From an uncultured Pelagibacteraceae bacterium (GTDB lineage: Bacteria; Pseudomonadota; Alphaproteobacteria; Pelagibacterales; Pelagibacteraceae), in NCBI GenBank assembly GCA_902585045.1, contig CACICB010000006.1:1-58906 (forward strand): a stretch of 58,906 nt of DNA. Direction: 5' to 3'. A model generated the notes under the pieces. It saw only the letters and a program-made list of their open reading frames with translations, had not been told where the DNA came from and did not search any database. The translations under genes were made by a program, and so were the position numbers. Below are positions 44,991 to 53,511 of this stretch, piece by piece (the first letter of the stretch is position 1; every line of letters starts with the position of its first letter).

Positions 44991-45883
44991 TATAAAAAGT
45001 TTCTGAGCCAATTGATGACTTCTTTTGGTTTCTCTTCTTGCAAATAATGCCCACAATCAAGGCCTTCACCAATTGGTTTTGAATTACTATAGTCTCCCCA
45101 TACATCTAAAACATCTCCCCAAACTTTTCCAGTATCACTTTTGTTACCCCATAATACTAAAAGAGGGCAATTAATCTTATTCTTTTTTTCGTAGTCAATG
45201 TTATCCATATCTAAATCGCAAGAAGGTGATGCTCTATAATCTTCACACGACCCCCTTATAGTTTTATAATTAAAACATTTAACATATTCATCCAAAGTTT
45301 CTTTACAAAAATCTAAACTTGCTCCTCTTTTTGATAGCTTTTTTTTCATATAATAATCAGCTGGTATCGAAGATAGCATTCTTTCTGGAAGATCATAAGG
45401 TTGCATCATTAAAAGCCAATGCCATTTAGAAATTGACCACCCTTTTTTTTGAACAGTCCAAATATGTCGATTAGGCATAATATCAAATAATGCTAATTTT
45501 TTAATTTTATCAGGATTATCTAAAACCATCCTGTGAGCTGCTCTTGCCCCTCGATCATGGCCAACTACGTTAAATTTGTCATAACCTAAAATTTTCATTA
45601 AATTAATTTGATCGTTTGCCATTGCTCTGAAAGAATAATTCAAATGATTTTTGCCGCCTTCCTCTGGGCCGATACTTTCTCCGTATCCTCTAAGATCAGC
45701 AGCAACAATATAAAAGTTATTTTTTAATTCGCTGGCTATCTTATGCCATGTAACATGCGACATAGGATTTCCATGTAATAACAATAATGGCTCTCCCGAA
45801 CCACCATGTCTAAATGTGATTTCTGCTTTTCCAAAACCTTGGTTTTCAATAGTAATTTTTTCTTTTTTAAAGTCTGAAAACAT
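44990..45883 (-). CDS. Alpha/beta hydrolase, haloacetate dehalogenase type
   Basis: A 297-residue alpha/beta hydrolase closely resembling fluoroacetate/haloacetate dehalogenases. The nucleophile Asp110 sits in VGHDRGARAAHRM with Arg111 and Arg114 that bind the carboxylate; Asp134 is in LFDIMPN; the halide pocket residues His155 and Trp156 are in SKWHWLLM, and Tyr216 in EDYRASP; catalytic His279 is in CGHYLQEE. These match the positions known for the Rhodopseudomonas enzyme almost number for number. Chloro- or bromoacetate may be the natural substrate; epoxide hydrolase is less likely. It shares a TAATG junction with phhB. Confidence 0.88.
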   Translation of the reverse strand: MFSDFKKEKITIENQGFGKAEITFRHGGSGEPLLLLHGNPMSHVTWHKIASELKNNFYIVAADLRGYGESIGPEEGGKNHLNYSFRAMANDQINLMKILGYDKFNVVGHDRGARAAHRMVLDNPDKIKKLALFDIMPNRHIWTVQKKGWSISKWHWLLMMQPYDLPERMLSSIPADYYMKKKLSKRGASLDFCKETLDEYVKCFNYKTIRGSCEDYRASPSCDLDMDNIDYEKKNKINCPLLVLWGNKSDTGKVWGDVLDVWGDYSNSKPIGEGLDCGHYLQEEKPKEVINWLRNFL

Positions 45884-45887
45884 AATA

Positions 45888-45962
45888 TGGAGCGGGCAAA
45901 GGGACTTGAACCCTCGACCTTCTCGTTGGCAACGAGACGCTCTACCACTGAGCTATGCCCGC
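45888..45962 (-). tRNA. tRNA-Gly(GCC)
   Basis: Minus-strand cloverleaf with 7-bp acceptor stem (GCGGGCA), D-arm, anticodon stem CTCGT/ACGAG with loop TTGCCAA, a T-arm containing GGGTTCAAGTCCC, and an encoded 3' CCA (45888-45890). The anticodon GCC reads GGC/GGT. The 5' end lies at 45962. Confidence 0.97.
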
Positions 45963-46017
45963 TTGTAAATCATCATGGAATGTATTATTTTTTTTCTAAT
46001 TAAGCAATAAACAAAAT

Positions 46018-46045
46018 TTGTAAATAATGTCACTACCGATAATAT
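46018..46045 (+). promoter_or_regulatory. Candidate promoter for the Lon-substrate-binding-domain gene
   Basis: TTGTAA (46018-46023) and TAATAT (46040-46045) lie 16 bp apart, 24 bp upstream of the ATG at 46069. The region is AT-rich so chance matches are common; the assignment is tentative. Confidence 0.35.
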
Positions 46046-46068
46046 AAAATTTTTAATATATTAATTTA

Positions 46069-46686
46069 ATGAAATCTTTTCCTAGTGTAATTCCAGTTTT
46101 TCCTCTCAGTGGAGTGATCTATTTCCCAAAAACTAATCTACCTTTAAATATTTTTGAGCAACGTTATTTAGACCTTGTCAATGACACTTATAAAAATGAT
46201 AAGCTTATGGGAATGGTTCAATCTCAAAGAAATGGAAATCAAGTATATAAAATTGGGTGCTTAGGTAAAATTAGTGATCTTCAAAAGAGCGAAGATGGGA
46301 GAATATTAATTAATCTCACTGGAATAACTAGATTTAAGATATTAGAAGAGGTGGAAAATAAAAAATTATATAGAGAATTCAAAGTTGATTATAAAAATTT
46401 TGAAGTAGATCTTAAAGATCCGTCAGGTGATTTAGACACAAATGATCTTATGAACAAAGCTAAAATATTTTTTAAAAAGAATGGACTATTATTAAACTGG
46501 AGAGAATTTGAAAAACTAGATAAAGCTCAAAGAATAAATACTCTTTCGATGATTTCGCCAGTAACTAATGAGGAAAAACAAAAACTTTTAGAAGCTATAA
46601 CGATAAAAGATAAAGCTAATACTCTCGAGAGTATTATCAGTTTTTACTTGCACGAAGTAAATTTTAACAACCAAACTGTTCAGTAA
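46069..46686 (+). CDS. LON substrate-binding domain protein
   Basis: A 205-residue protein made only of the N-terminal domain of Lon protease: IPVFPLSGVIYFPKTNLPLN, IFEQRYLDLV, GCLGKISDLQKSEDGRILI and FYLHEV at the end. There is no AAA or peptidase domain. Such stand-alone proteins may act in protein quality control, but the role is not established. Convergent with rho; the genes are separated by 2 bp. Confidence 0.9.
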   Translation: MKSFPSVIPVFPLSGVIYFPKTNLPLNIFEQRYLDLVNDTYKNDKLMGMVQSQRNGNQVYKIGCLGKISDLQKSEDGRILINLTGITRFKILEEVENKKLYREFKVDYKNFEVDLKDPSGDLDTNDLMNKAKIFFKKNGLLLNWREFEKLDKAQRINTLSMISPVTNEEKQKLLEAITIKDKANTLESIISFYLHEVNFNNQTVQ

Positions 46687-46688
46687 AG

Positions 46689-47963
46689 TTAATTGGCAGA
46701 CTTATTCATTGAGTCGAAGAAATCGGAATTGTTTTTTGTGTTTTTTAATTTAGAAATTAAAAATTCAATCCCATCCATAGTTCCCATAGGACTAATAATT
46801 CTTCTCAGAACATTCATTTTAGAAAGTTCATCTTTAGCAAATAACAGTTCTTCTCTTCTTGTCCCTGATCTAGTGATGTCTAGGGCTGGATAAATTCTTT
46901 TATCAGCAACTTTTCTATCGAGGATCAATTCAGAATTACCTGTTCCTTTAAATTCTTCAAAGATTACTTCGTCCATTCTGCTCCCAGTATCTATCAAAGC
47001 AGTTGATATAATTGTGAGGGATCCACCTTCTTCTACATTTCTTGCTGCACCAAAGAATCTTTTGGGTCTTTGAAGAGCGTTAGCATCAACGCCTCCAGTT
47101 AAAACTTTACCTGAGCTTGGGATTACAGCATTATATGCTCTACCTAACCTTGTTATTGAGTCTAACAAAATAACTACGTCTTTCTTGTGTTCAACTAATC
47201 TTTTTGCTTTCTCAATCACCATCTCTGCGACGGCAACGTGCCTGGAGGCTGGCTCATCAAAAGTTGAAGCTACGACTTCGCCCTTAACAGATCTTTGCAT
47301 ATCAGTAACTTCTTCAGGTCTTTCATCAATCAACAAAACCATTAAGTAACACTCAGGATGATTGGCTGTAATTGACTGTGCAATATTCTGAAGAATTATT
47401 GTTTTTCCGGCTCTTGGGGGTGAAACTATTAAAGATCTTTGTCCTTTTCCTATTGGGCTCACAAGATCAATAAGTCTAGCTGTATTGTCTGGTTTTTTTT
47501 CAATTTTTGATGTTTCTACTTCTAATTTAATTCTCTCGTTTGGGTAAAGAGGAGTTAAATTATCAAAAGCAATTTTATTTTTTCCTTTATCAGTATCATC
47601 AAAATTTATTTTATTTACTTTTAAAAGGGCAAAGTATCTTTCAGCGTCCTTTGGTCCTCTAATTTCTCCCTCCACAGAATCACCAGTTCTTAAACCAAAC
47701 CTCCTAATCTGGCTTGGGCTTACGTAGATATCATCGGGTCCGGGAAGATAGTTTGACTCAATCGCTCTTAAAAAACCAAAGCCGTCTTGTAACACTTCTA
47801 AAACACCAATGGCTGTTATTTGCTCATTTTTTTCAGCCAGTTTTTTTAAAATAGCAAATAAAATCTCCTGCTTTCTTAAAGTACTTGGGTTTTCTATACC
47901 AAGTTTTTCGGCTTCATTTATAAGCTCTGCAGGATTTTTTTGCTTTAATTCTTGTAAATTCAT
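46689..47963 (-). CDS. rho: Transcription termination factor Rho
   Basis: Hexameric RNA helicase that ends transcription. The RNA-binding domain has [29 protein letters not shown]-type sequence (seen as GFGFLRAI and [12 protein letters not shown]); the ATPase has P-loop [24 protein letters not shown] and [10 protein letters not shown]; the end has GTRREELL. Length 424 is normal. It belongs to the minus-strand group left of the predicted origin, as in several alphaproteobacteria. Confidence 0.98.
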   Translation of the reverse strand: MNLQELKQKNPAELINEAEKLGIENPSTLRKQEILFAILKKLAEKNEQITAIGVLEVLQDGFGFLRAIESNYLPGPDDIYVSPSQIRRFGLRTGDSVEGEIRGPKDAERYFALLKVNKINFDDTDKGKNKIAFDNLTPLYPNERIKLEVETSKIEKKPDNTARLIDLVSPIGKGQRSLIVSPPRAGKTIILQNIAQSITANHPECYLMVLLIDERPEEVTDMQRSVKGEVVASTFDEPASRHVAVAEMVIEKAKRLVEHKKDVVILLDSITRLGRAYNAVIPSSGKVLTGGVDANALQRPKRFFGAARNVEEGGSLTIISTALIDTGSRMDEVIFEEFKGTGNSELILDRKVADKRIYPALDITRSGTRREELLFAKDELSKMNVLRRIISPMGTMDGIEFLISKLKNTKNNSDFFDSMNKSAN

Positions 47964-48030
47964 GTGATTATTTTTGATTTAAGAAATGTAAGAAAAATAT
48001 ATGTCTTTTTAAAAAAATTTCAACCCTTAA

Positions 48031-48462
48031 TTATAAAGGTTTAAAAATTACAACAAAAATTACTACAATTAGTATTATTGTAGGTATTTCGTTATATATC
48101 CTGAAAAATTTTGAGGTTTTCTGATTATTATCCAAAGTAAAATCATTCAAATATTTCCCTAAGCTAAAGTGATAATAAGTAAGAATTGCAACTGCAACAG
48201 TTTTTATTTGCATCCATAATTCTGAAAAAACACCAAAACCGAGACTATGGATAAGCAATAAACCGAAAAGCCATGAAAGCAGCATTGCGGGCATCATTAT
48301 ATAATTATAAAGTTTTCTTTCCATAATCTTAAAGACTTTTTTTTGAGACTCATGATCAGCTTCTGAATGATATACAAATATTCTTGGCAGATAGAGGAGT
48401 CCAGCCATCCAAGAAATTACGGCAATAAGGTGCAGTGATTTAAAAAGAAGATATAAGTTCAT
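48031..48462 (-). CDS. hemJ: Protoporphyrinogen IX oxidase HemJ
   Basis: A 143-residue, four-helix membrane protein of the HemJ family, the common alphaproteobacterial substitute for HemG/HemY. A conserved His lies in the first helix (FKSLHLIAVISWMAGLLYLPR), with Arg following; another block is KIMERKLYNYIMMPAMLL. It abuts hemH with 1 bp between, putting the last two steps of haem synthesis (HemJ and ferrochelatase) side by side. Confidence 0.92.
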   Translation of the reverse strand: MNLYLLFKSLHLIAVISWMAGLLYLPRIFVYHSEADHESQKKVFKIMERKLYNYIMMPAMLLSWLFGLLLIHSLGFGVFSELWMQIKTVAVAILTYYHFSLGKYLNDFTLDNNQKTSKFFRIYNEIPTIILIVVIFVVIFKPL

Positions 48463-48463
48463 T

Positions 48464-49459
48464 CTATAAATATTTGCTTACTAATTTCTCAAAAAGTTTA
48501 ATGTGTTCTGGGTTATCATTTAAACAAGGAATTAAATCAAAATTTTTACCTCCTTTATCAATAAAACTCTCTCTCCCTTGAATATTTATTTCTTCTAACG
48601 TCTCAACACAATCAGAGGCAAAACCAGGGCAAATCACTAATAGATTTTTTATTCCTTCTCCTGGTAATTTTTCTAATGTTTTATCAGTATAAGGTGTCAG
48701 CCATTCCTGTGGACCAAATCTTGACTGAAAGGTTGTTCGGATTTCAATTTTTTTAAACTTTTCTTTCATTAGCCTAGTCGTTTTATGGCAATAACAATGG
48801 TACGGGTCTCCTTTATCAAAATATGATTTTGGAATTCCATGATAAGAAGAAATTATCAAGTCAGGTTTCCAATCAATTTCATTAATTTTTTTTTCAATAC
48901 TATTAATTAAAGCATCAATATATAAAGTTTCACTCTCATAGTGTGGTATTATCTGTAAACTAGGCTGCCATCTCATCCTCATCAATGATCTATAAATTTC
49001 ATCACACACAGTAGCAGTTGTTGCCGCAGCATATTGAGGATAAAGAGGTAATGCTATTATATTCTCGCAGCCTTTATTTTTCATCATAGTAAGCTTAGAT
49101 TTTATACTTGGATTCCCATATCTCATTGCAAAATCTACTATTACATTTTCACCTCCTATTTTTTTATTTAGCTTCTGTGACTGTTGTTTTGTAAAATATA
49201 ATAATGGGGATTCATTGCTCTCCTTTCTCCAAATTTGCTTATACGCATGAGCGGTTTTAGAAGGTCGAAATGTAAGAATAAATAAATTTAGGATAACTTG
49301 CCAAATTATCGGATTAACTTCTATAACTCTTCTATCTGATAAAAATTCTTTTAAATATTTTCTTATGTCCCACCAACCAGTTGAGTCTGGTGTCCCAAGG
49401 TTGATTATTAAAATACCGGTTTTACCAAATTGTACATCTGGGTGATTTTTATCCATCAA
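48464..49459 (-). CDS. hemH: Ferrochelatase
   Basis: Inserts Fe2+ into protoporphyrin IX. Visible: NLGTPDSTGWWDIRKYLKEF, the active-site SSYHGIPKSYFDKGDPYH, FQSRFGPQEWLTPYTD and CPGFASDCVETLEEI. Length 331 is typical of proteobacterial HemH. It overlaps the end of hemE by 11 bp. Gene order hemE-hemH-hemJ-rho leads away from the predicted origin. Confidence 0.97.
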   Translation of the reverse strand: MMDKNHPDVQFGKTGILIINLGTPDSTGWWDIRKYLKEFLSDRRVIEVNPIIWQVILNLFILTFRPSKTAHAYKQIWRKESNESPLLYFTKQQSQKLNKKIGGENVIVDFAMRYGNPSIKSKLTMMKNKGCENIIALPLYPQYAAATTATVCDEIYRSLMRMRWQPSLQIIPHYESETLYIDALINSIEKKINEIDWKPDLIISSYHGIPKSYFDKGDPYHCYCHKTTRLMKEKFKKIEIRTTFQSRFGPQEWLTPYTDKTLEKLPGEGIKNLLVICPGFASDCVETLEEINIQGRESFIDKGGKNFDLIPCLNDNPEHIKLFEKLVSKYL

Positions 49460-50459
49460 AGTTCCTATAAAAATTAATTAGTTTACTTACCTTATCAGGA
49501 TCTGTTTCAGGAAGTAACCCGTGACCTAGATTGAAAACGTAAGGAGTCCCCTGAAAAGTTTGAATGTATTTAGTCGCTCCTTCAATAATATCTTCATCTT
49601 CTTTTAATAATATATTCGGATTTAGACCACCTTGAATCACTACATTTTTTAAATTTTTTTTCGCCCATACAGGGTCAATTTCTGAGTCTAAATTGATTCC
49701 ATCCGGTTTCACGATTTTGTTGAAATCTTCATATTTTTCTTTTATGCCCTTTGGGAAACAAATAGCAGGAATTTTTTGTTGTTTACAAAAATGTAAAATT
49801 TTTTCGTTTGGCGTAAAACAAAAATCATTTAAATTTTCATCTGGAACTAAGCCTGCCCAAGAATCAAAAATTTGTACCACATCAGCTCCTGCGTTTATTT
49901 GATTTTTTATATGAATACACAAAAAGTTAATTAGAGTTGCTATTATTTGATCTATTAACTCTTTACTATTATCAAGCTTTTGCAAATTTATTTCTTCTTT
50001 TTTCTCTTTTATATTTAACATGTAAACAATAAGAGTCCACGGCGCTCCGATAAAAGAGATTAATGACTTGTCTTTTACTAGTTTTCTTCTTGTGATATCT
50101 ATTGCTTTATAAATTGGACTAAGTTTATTTGAAAAATTATTCTCCTTATTTTTCAAAAATTCCTTTAAATTAAAATCACTTAGCTTTGGCCCCAAGCCTT
50201 TTGTAAATTTTACATTCTGTCCTAATGCATATGGTACCATTAAAATATCAGAAAAAATAATTGCGGAATCTAAATCAAACCTTTTAATTGGCTGCAGAGT
50301 AATCTCTGAGCTAAGCTCACTGTTTAAACATAGTTTAATAAAATCTTTATTTTTAGATCTAATGTTCTGGAATTCTGGAAGATACCTACCTGCTTGTCTC
50401 ATAAACCATATAGATTTACAAGGATTTTTATTTAATAAGATTTTCTTTAGATTGCTCAT
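49449..50459 (-). CDS. hemE: Uroporphyrinogen decarboxylase
   Basis: Decarboxylates four acetate side chains to give coproporphyrinogen III. Signatures are WFMRQAGRYLPEFQ near the start, FSDILMVPYALGQ, FIGAPWTLIVYML and the end block FNLGHGLLPETDPDKVSKL. Length 336 is normal. Its start faces the 271-bp AT-rich gap that I interpret as the chromosomal origin. Confidence 0.97.
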   Translation of the reverse strand: MSNLKKILLNKNPCKSIWFMRQAGRYLPEFQNIRSKNKDFIKLCLNSELSSEITLQPIKRFDLDSAIIFSDILMVPYALGQNVKFTKGLGPKLSDFNLKEFLKNKENNFSNKLSPIYKAIDITRRKLVKDKSLISFIGAPWTLIVYMLNIKEKKEEINLQKLDNSKELIDQIIATLINFLCIHIKNQINAGADVVQIFDSWAGLVPDENLNDFCFTPNEKILHFCKQQKIPAICFPKGIKEKYEDFNKIVKPDGINLDSEIDPVWAKKNLKNVVIQGGLNPNILLKEDEDIIEGATKYIQTFQGTPYVFNLGHGLLPETDPDKVSKLINFYRNFDG

Positions 50460-50730
50460 ATTATATAAGAGTTTTTTTAAACATTGTTTAGTAATAGGGC
50501 CTGTTTAATGGTCATATAACTATTTATACATTTTTTATACATATAATGATTAATAACTTTCCCCAAAAAAACGTTAATTTGAAGACTTTATTAATCTTAT
50601 AAACATTAGTAAAACATCATTATTAACATCTAACAAAATGTTTAAATATTGTTAATTAATGTTAATTTTTTCTACACTGATAAATTAAAAACTGAATAAA
50701 TTAACTTATTAATAATTTATTAACATATAT
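50460..50730. other. Predicted chromosomal replication origin (oriC)
   Basis: This is the longest gene-free stretch in the window, very AT-rich, between divergent hemE and the PPSR/RP001-type gene. In Caulobacter and Rickettsia the origin lies in the same position. It holds two TTATACAT boxes 11 bp apart (50524-50532, 50535-50543), another DnaA-like box TTATAAACA (50597-50605), several GTTAAT/ATTAAC repeats and AT-rich tracts suited to unwinding. None of the boxes is a perfect TTATNCACA. Genes on the right continue in the usual order (maf, aroE, coaE, dnaQ). Confidence 0.8.
50709..50723. promoter_or_regulatory. CtrA-like TTAA-N7-TTAA site
   Basis: TTAA and TTAA separated by exactly 7 bp (50709-50712 and 50720-50723), followed by C, matches the CtrA consensus used at the Caulobacter origin. 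In a sequence this rich in A and T it may arise by chance; I list it because of its place, 7 bp before the RP001-type gene. Confidence 0.35.
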
Positions 50731-51549
50731 ATGAACCAAAAATACAATGTATATCTTGTGTCTGATTCTACTGGTGAGACTTTAGATAGAATTTTTCTTT
50801 CATTGAAATCGCAATTTTCAAACTTTGACTATGAAAAAAAGGAATTTGCATTTGTCAGAACTGAACAGCAAATTGATAAAATCATTAAAGAATGCGTAGT
50901 CTCAAATAATTCATTAATCTTATACACAATAGTAGAAACTAAATTAGCAAAGTATATCGCAAGTCAGAGTGAAAAAGAAAGCGTTCCATGTTTTGGTGTG
51001 TTAGGCAATCTTATCCTCAGCTTTTCAAAATTATTAAATCAAAAAGCAATACACAAGCCTAGCGCCCAGCACGTTTTAGATGATGATTATTATAAGAGGA
51101 TAGAAGCTATTCAATTTACCATGTCTCATGATGATGGAAAAAAAGTCGACGATATAGATAATGCTGACGTAATTCTTTTGGGTGTAAGCAGAACGAGCAA
51201 AACACCAACTTCTATTTACTTGGCAAATAGAGGGTATAAAACTATTAATATCCCTCTAGTATTAGATCAAAAAATACCTGCTAATTTAACAGCTCAAACA
51301 AAAGCATGTGTGATCGGTTTAATAGCAGATCCCGCACGTTTAGCTGATATCAGGCGCAACAGAGTTGCAATCATGAATGAACACCAAATTAAAGATTATA
51401 CTGATTTAGACTTTATTAAAAAAGAAGTAAATGACTCAAAGAATCTTTTTAAGAAAAATAATTGGCCAATCATAGATGTCACAAGAAGATCTGTGGAAGA
51501 AACTGCTGCTTCCATCTTAAAAATAATAGAGATAAAAAAACATACATGA
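50731..51549 (+). CDS. Pyruvate, phosphate dikinase / PEP synthase regulatory protein (DUF299, RP001-type)
   Basis: Bifunctional kinase/phosphorylase of the PPSR family that switches PPDK or PEP synthase by threonine phosphorylation. The N-terminal YLVSDSTGETLDRIF, the nucleotide loop GVSRTSKTPTSIYLANRG and DVTRRSVEETAASIL are typical. Length 272 is normal. Orthologues of this gene are the right-hand neighbour of oriC in Rickettsia (RP001) and Caulobacter. Its stop TGA overlaps the maf start. Confidence 0.94.
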   Translation: MNQKYNVYLVSDSTGETLDRIFLSLKSQFSNFDYEKKEFAFVRTEQQIDKIIKECVVSNNSLILYTIVETKLAKYIASQSEKESVPCFGVLGNLILSFSKLLNQKAIHKPSAQHVLDDDYYKRIEAIQFTMSHDDGKKVDDIDNADVILLGVSRTSKTPTSIYLANRGYKTINIPLVLDQKIPANLTAQTKACVIGLIADPARLADIRRNRVAIMNEHQIKDYTDLDFIKKEVNDSKNLFKKNNWPIIDVTRRSVEETAASILKIIEIKKHT

Positions 51550-52130
51550 AAATGATTTTGGCCTCAAAAAGCGGTGTTAGAAAAAAAATATTAGATGATA
51601 ATAATATCGATTGTGAAGTAATCGTTTCTAATGTAGATGAAGATGAAGTTAAAGCTTCCTTGCTAAGTGAGGGAGCAGACCCATTGGTAATATCAAAAAA
51701 TCTGGCTGAAATAAAGTCTATAAAAGTCAGCAATAAAAACCCTGATAGAATAGTTTTGGGAGCCGATAGTGTAATCTCTTTAAATAACAAATTAATTAAT
51801 AAACCAAAAAATCGAGATGAAGCTTTAAATATTTTGAAAAAACTAAATAATTGTAAACATTATTTAATTAGTTCTGTTTGTATTTCAAGAAATGGGGCCA
51901 TGATTTGGAATTACACAGATACCTCTGAATTAAAAATGAAATATTTTACTGATGATCAACTTTTGGATTATCTAAATAAAATTAAAACTGAAACTTTGCT
52001 AGCTTATGGAGTTTATCAAGTCGAAGCCCAAGGTTTAGAATTGTTTGAGTATATAAAAGGTGATCATAACTCAATTATGGGTTTGCCTATTAAAGATATT
52101 ATCAACTATATTAGGAAATATAAAAAATGA
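51546..52130 (+). CDS. maf: Maf-like nucleotide pyrophosphatase
   Basis: House-cleaning dTTP/UTP or related nucleotide diphosphatase. I start at ATG 51546 (MKMILASKSGVRKKIL), whose codon overlaps the upstream stop; the open frame to 51462 belongs to the preceding gene. The motifs ASKSGVRKKIL, VLGADSVISLN and YQVEAQGLELFEYIKGDHNS match. Length 194 is normal. Coupled to aroE through a 4-bp overlap. Confidence 0.92.
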   Translation: MKMILASKSGVRKKILDDNNIDCEVIVSNVDEDEVKASLLSEGADPLVISKNLAEIKSIKVSNKNPDRIVLGADSVISLNNKLINKPKNRDEALNILKKLNNCKHYLISSVCISRNGAMIWNYTDTSELKMKYFTDDQLLDYLNKIKTETLLAYGVYQVEAQGLELFEYIKGDHNSIMGLPIKDIINYIRKYKK

Positions 52131-52948
52131 AAAAAAAATATGGGATTATTGGCAACCCAATTAAACATTCTTTATCACCGATCTTGCATAACTATTGGTT
52201 TAAAAAATATAAAATAGATGCAAATTACTCAATAATAGAAATTGAAAATAGTGAAGTATCTGAAATAATAAAAAGAATTAAAAACAAAGATTTGACAGGC
52301 ATTAATATTACCCTTCCATACAAACAAAAAATTGTTCCATATGTTGACATTCTTGTAAACGATGCAGAAATTACAAGGTCGGTAAATACAATTTACCTGG
52401 ACGACAAAGGAACAATTGTTGGAGAAAATACGGATGTTTTTGGTCTGCAAGCAGCTTATTTAAAAGAGGTAGATAACATTACTAAAAAAAAAGCTATAGT
52501 TATTGGATCCGGAGGAGTATCGCCTTCAGTTATATTGTCTCTTGAAAAGTCGGGAGTTAAAAATGTTTCTATAACAAACCGAACTGAAGAGAAGTGTTTT
52601 TTTTTAAAGAAAAAATTTAAGTATTTAAATATAATAAGTTGGCAGAACTTAAAAGAAGAGCTGGAAAATTTTGACATAATTATTAATGCAACAAGTTTAG
52701 GTTTAAAGAATGGGCAAGATTTCAACTTCAACTTTGATAGAGTTAAAGATGATAGTATTTACATTGATACAATTTATAATCCTTTAGAAACTAAAACTCT
52801 AAAATTTTTAAAAGAGAAAAATATTAAAGTTTTTAATGGTCTCGATATGTTTATTTATCAAGGACAGAAATCTTTTTACTTATGGAATAAAGTAAATCCA
52901 GAAATAGACCAAACACTTATTGAACTTTTGTTGTCAAAACTTAAATGA
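52127..52948 (+). CDS. aroE: Shikimate dehydrogenase
   Basis: NADPH-dependent step of the shikimate pathway to aromatic amino acids. The N-terminal GNPIKHSLSPILHNYWF binds shikimate, Lys66 in NITLPYKQKIV is catalytic, and the second catalytic region is ENTDVFG. The Rossmann loop is GSGGVSPSVILSL, and YNPLETKTLK follows. Length 273 is normal. It overlaps maf and coaE by 4 bp on each side. Confidence 0.96.
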   Translation: MKKKYGIIGNPIKHSLSPILHNYWFKKYKIDANYSIIEIENSEVSEIIKRIKNKDLTGINITLPYKQKIVPYVDILVNDAEITRSVNTIYLDDKGTIVGENTDVFGLQAAYLKEVDNITKKKAIVIGSGGVSPSVILSLEKSGVKNVSITNRTEEKCFFLKKKFKYLNIISWQNLKEELENFDIIINATSLGLKNGQDFNFNFDRVKDDSIYIDTIYNPLETKTLKFLKEKNIKVFNGLDMFIYQGQKSFYLWNKVNPEIDQTLIELLLSKLK

Positions 52949-53511
52949 TCAAAGTAGGTATCACAGGCTCTTTAGCATCAGGAAAAACAACAGCAAGCAA
53001 GCTTCTTTCTTCAGGAAGAGGGCCGCTTTTTAGCGCAGATGCTGCGGTTAAAAAGATATATAAAAATAATAATTTTAAAAAAATTATCCTTAAAAAATTC
53101 AATTTAAAAAAAACTTCAAATATCAAAAAATTACTTTTAGAAAAAATCAATAAAGACAAAGAAATCATTAAAAAACTTGAAAAGATTATCCATCCTTTAG
53201 TCAGAAAAGAGATGCGAAAATTTTTAAAAAAAAACATTAAAAAAAAATTTGTTTTCCTAGAAATTCCTTTATTAGTCGAAAGTGATCTTGTGAAAATTTT
53301 CGATATTATCTTTTATATTAAAGCTAAAAAATCAATAAGACTAAAAAGATTTATTTTAAAAGGTGGAAAAAGATCAATTTTTAATATGTTAAATCTCAAA
53401 CAACTTAGTGATGAAAAAAAAATGAAATATTGTGAACATATTATTGTTAATGAAAAGAATATTAAGATTTTAAAAAAAAAATTATTAGATATATTTAAAA
53501 AATATGAATGA
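52945..53511 (+). CDS. coaE: Dephospho-CoA kinase
   Basis: Last step of coenzyme A synthesis. The P-loop GSLASGKTTASKLL lies at residues 8-21, with SADAAVKKIY and HPLVRKEMRKF following, then FLEIPLLVESDL (lid and CoA site). Length 188 is at the short end of the range. Very Lys-rich, in line with the local AT bias. It overlaps aroE by 4 bp and dnaQ by 8 bp. Confidence 0.94.
   Translation: MIKVGITGSLASGKTTASKLLSSGRGPLFSADAAVKKIYKNNNFKKIILKKFNLKKTSNIKKLLLEKINKDKEIIKKLEKIIHPLVRKEMRKFLKKNIKKKFVFLEIPLLVESDLVKIFDIIFYIKAKKSIRLKRFILKGGKRSIFNMLNLKQLSDEKKMKYCEHIIVNEKNIKILKKKLLDIFKKYE

Noticed and set aside
45736-45948. 70-residue minus-strand frame covering the tRNA-Gly
   Set aside because: It begins inside the tRNA and runs out of frame into the dehalogenase gene; such frames across tRNA genes are a known artefact.
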